This document shows positions 35,503-40,759 of a stretch of DNA of 40,759 nt, in pieces (the stretch's first letter is position 1; the number at the start of each line of letters is the position of its first letter). The translations under genes and the position numbers were made by a program. Below the pieces are notes generated by a model. It saw nothing but the letters and a program-made list of their open reading frames with translations, was not told the origin of the DNA and did not search any database. The stretch is taken from the NCBI GenBank assembly GCA_938008205.1, contig CALLLY010000201.1, forward strand, positions 1 through 40,759, written 5' to 3'. The DNA is from an uncultured Granulosicoccaceae bacterium. Its GTDB lineage: Bacteria > Pseudomonadota > Gammaproteobacteria > Granulosicoccales > Granulosicoccaceae.

Positions 35503-37488
35503 ATGATAATCAGAGCTGTATTCAACTCGTTCAGATGTGCAGGGAATGCATGCTGTAAAGGTGTTGCCGTTGTGGTGATAACCACTGGCAGTGTTTTGTT
35601 AAGTGCTATGGCCGCTGCCGCCAGCACTCCATTGGCAACTCAGCGTGCGCACTTTGTGGAAGGGCGCGAAATGCTTGCCGCCGGTAGTGTCTCCGCAGCG
35701 CTGGAAAAGCGTGATGTGCTGTCTGGCTATCCGCTTCAATCTCACTTCGAGTATCTGATACTGCGGCAGCAGATTGAAGCTGCTGAACAGCCGCTTGTGT
35801 TGTTGGATAAAGTCACGGCGTTTAGTAAAGCCTATGATGACAAGCGTTCTCATCGGCGCCTGCTGGGGGTGTTGAAGAATCGGCTGGCTCAAAGTGACAA
35901 CTGGAATGGTTATGCAACGGTAGCCGCTGTTACCAATGCACCTTACCATCCCTGTGACGATCTTTATTCAAGGGTGGAAAGCGGCACGTTAAAGAAATTC
36001 GATACGATAGCCAGTGAACTCTGGGTTCAGCCGGACAAGCATACAAAAAATTGTGATAGCGCTTTTACTACGCTGATCAAACGCGCTGGTGATGTACCAA
36101 CTGCCGCCCTTTGGCAACGAACGGTAGCGCTGTTAACCAGCGGTAAAAAAAATCAGGTAGAGGCGCTGCTGAGGTTTTACAGCTCACGAGATAAGCGCAT
36201 TATCAAGACTTGGCTTGATAACATTGATAAGCCGGACGAGCTGCTTAAATTTGCGTCGGTTAACGGCAACATGTCGCACCACCAGAAGCTGGTTACCTAT
36301 CTGTTGCGACGCTGGATGCGTGAAGATCTTCCGGCAGCTACCGAGTTTTGGCGGCGTAATGGAAACGCCTTCGGCTACAACGAAAAAGAACTGGATCATG
36401 CCATCGGCAAACATGCGGTGCTGGCAGCAAAGCGGGTATTGCCCGAAGCGCAATCATTGCTGCAGCGAGCCAGTGGGGTAAACCGGGATGTGCGGTATTG
36501 GCGGGTGCGAATGGCGCTGCGTTCCGGCGACTGGCAATCGGTTCTCGATGCTCTGGATGCACTTGCATCCAAAGAACAAGCCAGCACAAGGTGGCAATAC
36601 TGGCGCGCAAGAGCATTGCAGGCACTAGGGTCACAGCAACAAGCGAATGATATTTACAAATCGTTAGCAAACAAATTTGAATACTACGGGTTTCTGGCTG
36701 CCGACAAATTATCGGTGGACTACAACATCGGTAACGCCAATGTTGTGGTCGATCCCAAGGCTCGTGAGTCGCTGTTGTCTGATCCATTGATTGCCCGCGC
36801 TGTCGAGTTTTTCCGCGTAGATATTCCCTGGGAAGGGCGGCGAGCCTGGAATCTTGCTCTTAAAGGTGCCAGTGAAGCAAAGCTTATTGCTGCGGCAGAC
36901 TATGCGTTGTCGCTGGGCTGGCACGACCGTGCCTTTGCCAGTATGAAAAAAACTGATCATAAAACTGCCCTGCCGTATCTGTTTCCCATGCCGCATAAGA
37001 ATTATATTGAGTCGGTGGCAGCGGGAAGTGCCGTTAACGAGGCCTTGCTGTATGGCGTCATGCGCCAGGAAAGTGGATACATCGCAGATGTCCGGTCACC
37101 AGCCGGGGCGACGGGTTTGATGCAATTGATGCCGGCAACAGCCAAAGAGGTAGCCAAAAAAATCGGTATTGCCTCACCCTGGAAACTGATCGATGCCGAA
37201 ACCAGTATTCGTTTGGGGGCATCGTACCTCGATTCTGTGATGCGTCGATTTGACGGCAATGTGGTGCTTGCAGCAGCGGCTTACAATGCCGGTCCAAGTC
37301 GGGTATCGAGGTGGATTTCCGATACATCGCTGGCGGCTGACATCTGGGTTGAAACCATCCCGTATGACGAAACTCGCGACTATGTGAAAGGGGTTTTATT
37401 TAATGCCACAGTTTCTGAGTGGCGATTGAAAAGCCGGGTGCTAACACGTCTTAAAACCCGCATGCAGGATGTTCTGCCGCTCGGTTGA
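35503..37488 (+). CDS. slt: Soluble lytic murein transglycosylase
   Basis: C-terminal SLT domain: LLYGVMRQESGYIADVRSPAGATGLMQLMPATAKEVAKKIG...NVVLAAAAYNAGPSRVSRWI; helical N-terminal superdomain. Confidence 0.92.
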   Translation: MIIRAVFNSFRCAGNACCKGVAVVVITTGSVLLSAMAAAASTPLATQRAHFVEGREMLAAGSVSAALEKRDVLSGYPLQSHFEYLILRQQIEAAEQPLVLLDKVTAFSKAYDDKRSHRRLLGVLKNRLAQSDNWNGYATVAAVTNAPYHPCDDLYSRVESGTLKKFDTIASELWVQPDKHTKNCDSAFTTLIKRAGDVPTAALWQRTVALLTSGKKNQVEALLRFYSSRDKRIIKTWLDNIDKPDELLKFASVNGNMSHHQKLVTYLLRRWMREDLPAATEFWRRNGNAFGYNEKELDHAIGKHAVLAAKRVLPEAQSLLQRASGVNRDVRYWRVRMALRSGDWQSVLDALDALASKEQASTRWQYWRARALQALGSQQQANDIYKSLANKFEYYGFLAADKLSVDYNIGNANVVVDPKARESLLSDPLIARAVEFFRVDIPWEGRRAWNLALKGASEAKLIAAADYALSLGWHDRAFASMKKTDHKTALPYLFPMPHKNYIESVAAGSAVNEALLYGVMRQESGYIADVRSPAGATGLMQLMPATAKEVAKKIGIASPWKLIDAETSIRLGASYLDSVMRRFDGNVVLAAAAYNAGPSRVSRWISDTSLAADIWVETIPYDETRDYVKGVLFNATVSEWRLKSRVLTRLKTRMQDVLPLG

Positions 37489-37497
37489 ATGGACTCG

Positions 37498-37815
37498 TTA
37501 CTTTTTGGAGCCACCGAGGCATTGCGGAGAAGCCTCGGCTGATTCACCTCGGGATAACCATTCATCCGGTGTAAAAGTATGTAAAGCCAGTGCGTGGATT
37601 TTCCCTGCCAGCTCCTCTTTCAACAGTGCGTTGACTTTGCGGTGCCTGCCGAGCAATGCGGTATCGTTAAACGCGTCGCTTACAACAATCACGCGAAAAT
37701 GAGATTCTGAACCATCCGGCACATTGTGCATGTGGCTTTCGTTGGTTACATCAAGATGCGTTGCCTGCAATCCGTCATGGATTTTTCGTTCAATGGTTTC
37801 TTTTGTCGTTGACAT
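37498..37815 (-). CDS. bolA: BolA family protein
   Basis: IERKIHDGLQATHLDVTNESHMHNVPDGSESHFRVIVVSDAFNDTALLGRHRKVNALLKEELAGKIHALALHTFTPDEW. Confidence 0.9.
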   Translation of the reverse strand: MSTTKETIERKIHDGLQATHLDVTNESHMHNVPDGSESHFRVIVVSDAFNDTALLGRHRKVNALLKEELAGKIHALALHTFTPDEWLSRGESAEASPQCLGGSKK

Positions 37816-37964
37816 GATTGTCCCGGTAGTCGGTTTGGCGCACGCCCATGAGTGTTTTTACAGCGCGTGATCGCAACGCAGGTGCTTGCCATGCGGGCTG
37901 TCAGGCGTACGTTTCGTGCAAATGATTCTGGTATCATGGCGCAAGTTTAATAAGGCAACAACTC

Positions 37965-38240
37965 ATGTCGCAGCTTCAACTGAGCGGAAAGCTCATCAAA
38001 GATGTTCGGGACATTATTTCTGAACACGATCCAGCCGCCTCGGATCCGGGCGTAGCCTCACAATATTTGAGCGCCGTTATCGGTTTTCTCCTCGGTCAGG
38101 AAGAGATGCCTGATCAACAGAAGCAGGAAATCCTCGAGGAGCTGATGGCTTTTGCCAACCATGTTGCATCCGACGTACAGCGTCAGAAAAGCGATCAGGC
38201 GCAGCAGGCATCCGGCGTCTGGAAGCCGGGAATGTCATAG
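37965..38240 (+). CDS. Hypothetical small protein
   Basis: 91-aa ORF with plausible composition in a compact region, not overlapped by a better ORF; no family recognised. Confidence 0.6.
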   Translation: MSQLQLSGKLIKDVRDIISEHDPAASDPGVASQYLSAVIGFLLGQEEMPDQQKQEILEELMAFANHVASDVQRQKSDQAQQASGVWKPGMS

Positions 38241-38306
38241 CCCGCAGGCTGCAAACAATCGTTCTGGCTATCTGTAAACACTCACTAAAACTTAAAGGTT
38301 ATCACC

Positions 38307-38585
38307 ATGGCAGAAGCAACTGCACGTCACATTCTTGTGGATACTGAAGAAAAGTGTCTTGATCTGAAACAACAAATCGCCGATGGCGGAGACTTCGCCG
38401 CACTTGCCGCTGAGCATTCAAGTTGTCCTTCCGGCAAATCCGGTGGTGATTTAGGGTCGTTCGGCCCTGGCATGATGGTCAAGGAATTTGACCAGGTGGT
38501 GTTTAACGATGCGGTCGGAGAGGTTCATGGGCCGGTTAAAACACAGTTCGGTTACCACTTGCTTGAAGTGACTTCTCGAACATAA
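38307..38585 (+). CDS. ppiC: Parvulin-type peptidyl-prolyl cis-trans isomerase (PpiC-like)
   Basis: ATARHILVDTEEKCLDLKQQI...FAALAAEHSSCPSGKSGGDLGSFGPGMMVKEFDQVVF...VKTQFGYHLLEV. Confidence 0.93.
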   Translation: MAEATARHILVDTEEKCLDLKQQIADGGDFAALAAEHSSCPSGKSGGDLGSFGPGMMVKEFDQVVFNDAVGEVHGPVKTQFGYHLLEVTSRT

Positions 38586-38594
38586 GCCATCGAA

Positions 38595-38621
38595 GGTGCC
38601 GGTGAAGTTTGTACCGGCACC
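38595..38621. promoter_or_regulatory. Perfect 9-bp hairpin ggtgccggt-N9-accggcacc between ppiC and minC
   Basis: Read directly from sequence; no T-tract. Confidence 0.4.
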
Positions 38622-38679
38622 GCAACACCGGGTTACTGCAATGGTAACTCTCTAAAACTTCGATCTACATCGACTGACG

Positions 38680-39408
38680 ATGCCCCAAACAGACAACGCT
38701 ATAGAAGTCAGGGGAAACATGTACACCCTGATGTCGCTGGTTTTGCATAGTTCTGATCTTGCAACGGTAGCCAGGAGCCTGCATGCCAGGGTTCAGCAGG
38801 CGCCCAATTTTTTTGCCAACACGCCGGTTATTGTCGATTTCTCGCAGGTGCCTGTCAGTCCCTCTTATAACTTCAAAGCGCTCTTTAAGGTTGTTCGGCA
38901 GCAGCAACTGCTACCGGTGGCGGTGCGGGGATTGCCGGAAAAGTTAAGCGAGCAACTGCAGGTGTTGGGGGTGCCGGTGGTTGAGCACAATTCGCCGCAG
39001 GCCATAGCGCCTGAAGTAGAGCAGGTAGCCGAGCCGGATCTTATTGTCGGTAAACCCGGCAAAACACTATTCGTTGAGCGTCCATTGCGGGCGGGTCAGC
39101 GCTGCTACGCACCGGATGCAGATTTAGTTATCGTCGGCGAATGTGGTGCAGACAACGAGCTGATTGCCGACGGAAATATCCATGTTTACGGGGTGCTTCG
39201 TGGAACTGCCTTATGCGGGATGCAGGGTAACCGGGATGCCAGAATTTTCTGTACGGGTTTCGATGCAAAAAAGGTGTCGATAGCAGGCGTGACGCTCAGC
39301 CGGGCGAAGGTCTCTGACGTTCCCGGAAGCGAACAGGCATTGCAGGTTAAGTTAGTGGCCGGGGTGATAGAAATCCGTCCATTGATTGACAAAATCAGCG
39401 CTGTTTAA
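38680..39408 (+). CDS. minC: Septum site-determining protein MinC
   Basis: N-terminal MinC_N-like region; C-terminal TLFVERPLRAGQRCYAPDADLVIVGECGADNELIADGNIHVYGVLRGTALCGMQGNRDARIFC. Confidence 0.88.
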   Translation: MPQTDNAIEVRGNMYTLMSLVLHSSDLATVARSLHARVQQAPNFFANTPVIVDFSQVPVSPSYNFKALFKVVRQQQLLPVAVRGLPEKLSEQLQVLGVPVVEHNSPQAIAPEVEQVAEPDLIVGKPGKTLFVERPLRAGQRCYAPDADLVIVGECGADNELIADGNIHVYGVLRGTALCGMQGNRDARIFCTGFDAKKVSIAGVTLSRAKVSDVPGSEQALQVKLVAGVIEIRPLIDKISAV

Positions 39409-39668
39409 AAATATCTCCGTAGTCGATAGTTTTCAATTTAATGTTTCATTTGTGTTACACAACCGCAACTTGTGTGAGCAATAATGCGACAGTCAATTGA
39501 TTCTTTTTTAGATAAGTTTATGAAATTTAAAGCTTAAACATTCTTCTTAAGCGCATTGTTGTAATAAAAATACAAAAAACCAACAAAGCAACTTATGTTG
39601 TATTTATGCCAATTATATTGATAAAGTGATCGCAACTTCAGCACGTAGCCCAGCGACACACACATCAA

Positions 39669-40643
39669 ATGCAACCCTCTCGATACATATTACCGACCGC
39701 GCTGCTTGCAGTGACTTGCTCATCGCAAGTCCTCGCAGTCGAGTCGAGTCTTTATGCATCGCTGAGGCAATCGATTGTGTTCACAGAATCAGGGTCGAGT
39801 GCTGGTGACAGCGACGACATTGGATTTGTCGATCAAGGCTCTCGAGTCGGGTTTCAGGGCAATCAGTCCTTCGGCGAGTTTACCGGCTTCGGTTTAATAG
39901 AGCTGGGTGTCGATGCGAGCGAGCAGAACGCTGACGCTGGTGTGCGGCTCGGTTACGTGGGCGTGAGCGGCAACTTCGGCATTTTGTCGGTCGGGTCGCA
40001 GTGGTCCGCCTGGGACACCTACGTCGGTGGCAGTGACACTAACTTCGTCAGTGAGGGCAATTGGCAGAACGGCACTGGGCGCAACGGTAATACGGTGAAG
40101 TATGCCGGCAGAATTGGTCAGCTGTCAGTTGAAGCGGACGCAGTCATCGTTGGCAAGGGTGACGCTGATCCGATTACCGGAGATGCAGCTAATAGCGGCT
40201 TGCTTGATGAAATGCAGTTAGCACTCGGCTACACAGCCGGCGGGATTACCGTCAATGCTGCACTGATAGAAAGAGACGGCGGAACCAACGGATACCAGGG
40301 CGGCGGCAGTTTGTATGGTGCCCGTATCAGTTACGACGCGGGTCCGGTGACGCTGTCATTTGCGGTGGCACAGGACGACGCCCAGTTCGGTGATAACACC
40401 GAAGAAACAACCGGTATAAAGTTGCGAGCATCTTACGTAACCGGAGCAAATTCTTTCCTCGCGGTGGTCACGACCGCCGATAACGAGGCGGCGGCTAATC
40501 AGCCGCTCGGGGTAGCCGTTGGCTACCAACATGATCTCAGCCAGCGCTCACGCGTTGCGCTGGAACTCTCTTCTGTCGATCCAGATATAGCGGGTCTGGA
40601 TTCGTCGATAGAAGGTGGCGTGATGTATCGCCACGACTGGTAA
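39669..40643 (+). CDS. Gram-negative general porin
   Basis: Signal peptide, SLYASLRQSIVF..., RVGFQGNQSFGEFTGFGLIELGVD, LGYVGVSGNFGILSVGSQWSAWDTYVG, terminal aromatic residue (HDW). Confidence 0.88.
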   Translation: MQPSRYILPTALLAVTCSSQVLAVESSLYASLRQSIVFTESGSSAGDSDDIGFVDQGSRVGFQGNQSFGEFTGFGLIELGVDASEQNADAGVRLGYVGVSGNFGILSVGSQWSAWDTYVGGSDTNFVSEGNWQNGTGRNGNTVKYAGRIGQLSVEADAVIVGKGDADPITGDAANSGLLDEMQLALGYTAGGITVNAALIERDGGTNGYQGGGSLYGARISYDAGPVTLSFAVAQDDAQFGDNTEETTGIKLRASYVTGANSFLAVVTTADNEAAANQPLGVAVGYQHDLSQRSRVALELSSVDPDIAGLDSSIEGGVMYRHDW

Positions 40644-40675
40644 TACTAATAATAATAAAATGTGCGTGAAAACTC

Positions 40676-40702
40676 AGGGCGTCCCTCGGCGCCCTTTTTT
40701 TC
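40676..40702 (+). terminator. Rho-independent terminator after porin gene
   Basis: agggcg-tccctcgg-cgccct followed by T-run. Confidence 0.85.
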
Positions 40703-40759
40703 GAGACACAAATTACCATAGAACCACCGCAAAAACATTCCCAAACGCAACGCTTTGTA

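Noticed and set aside
1-40759. CRISPR arrays, tRNA/rRNA genes, insertion sequences or phage genes
   Set aside because: No regular spaced repeats, tRNA-like cloverleaf, transposase or phage structural proteins noticed on either strand; a tRNAscan/ISfinder run would confirm.

Overview
The window is about 40.8 kb of compact, probably gammaproteobacterial chromosome (MinC, Slt, BolA, EF-G and Gram-negative porin families). I saw no tRNA, rRNA, CRISPR array or mobile element. Housekeeping blocks lie at both ends: a NarL/LuxR-type regulator fragment, cytochrome c and a second-type EF-G on the left; Slt, BolA, a parvulin PPIase, MinC and a porin on the right. Between them is a catabolic/one-carbon neighbourhood: a BHMT-like methyltransferase, a DctPQM TRAP transporter, a ThDP enzyme, an Asp/Glu-racemase-family enzyme, an M17 aminopeptidase, a ProXp-ala-like deacylase, an enoyl-CoA hydratase, a molybdopterin oxidoreductase and a glycine amidinotransferase. 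Next is a two-gene envelope module (1025-aa anchored coiled coil plus 878-aa BON/OmpA protein). The most notable block is 25.8-35.0 kb, which looks like a complete corrinoid-dependent demethylation route: MttB-like non-Pyl methyltransferase, GlxA/GbdR-like regulator, RACE-type corrinoid activase, MtrH/AcsE-like pterin methyltransferase, MetF, separate MTHFR_C protein, PF13769-like protein, DUF1638 protein and corrinoid carrier. Within it, the corrinoid carrier has a strongly acidic N-terminus, while its predicted partner enzymes have Arg/Lys-rich tails. This suggests an electrostatically assembled methyl-transfer complex. Several inverted repeats also mark operon boundaries and 5' leaders. All family calls were made by eye from the translations; no database search was run.
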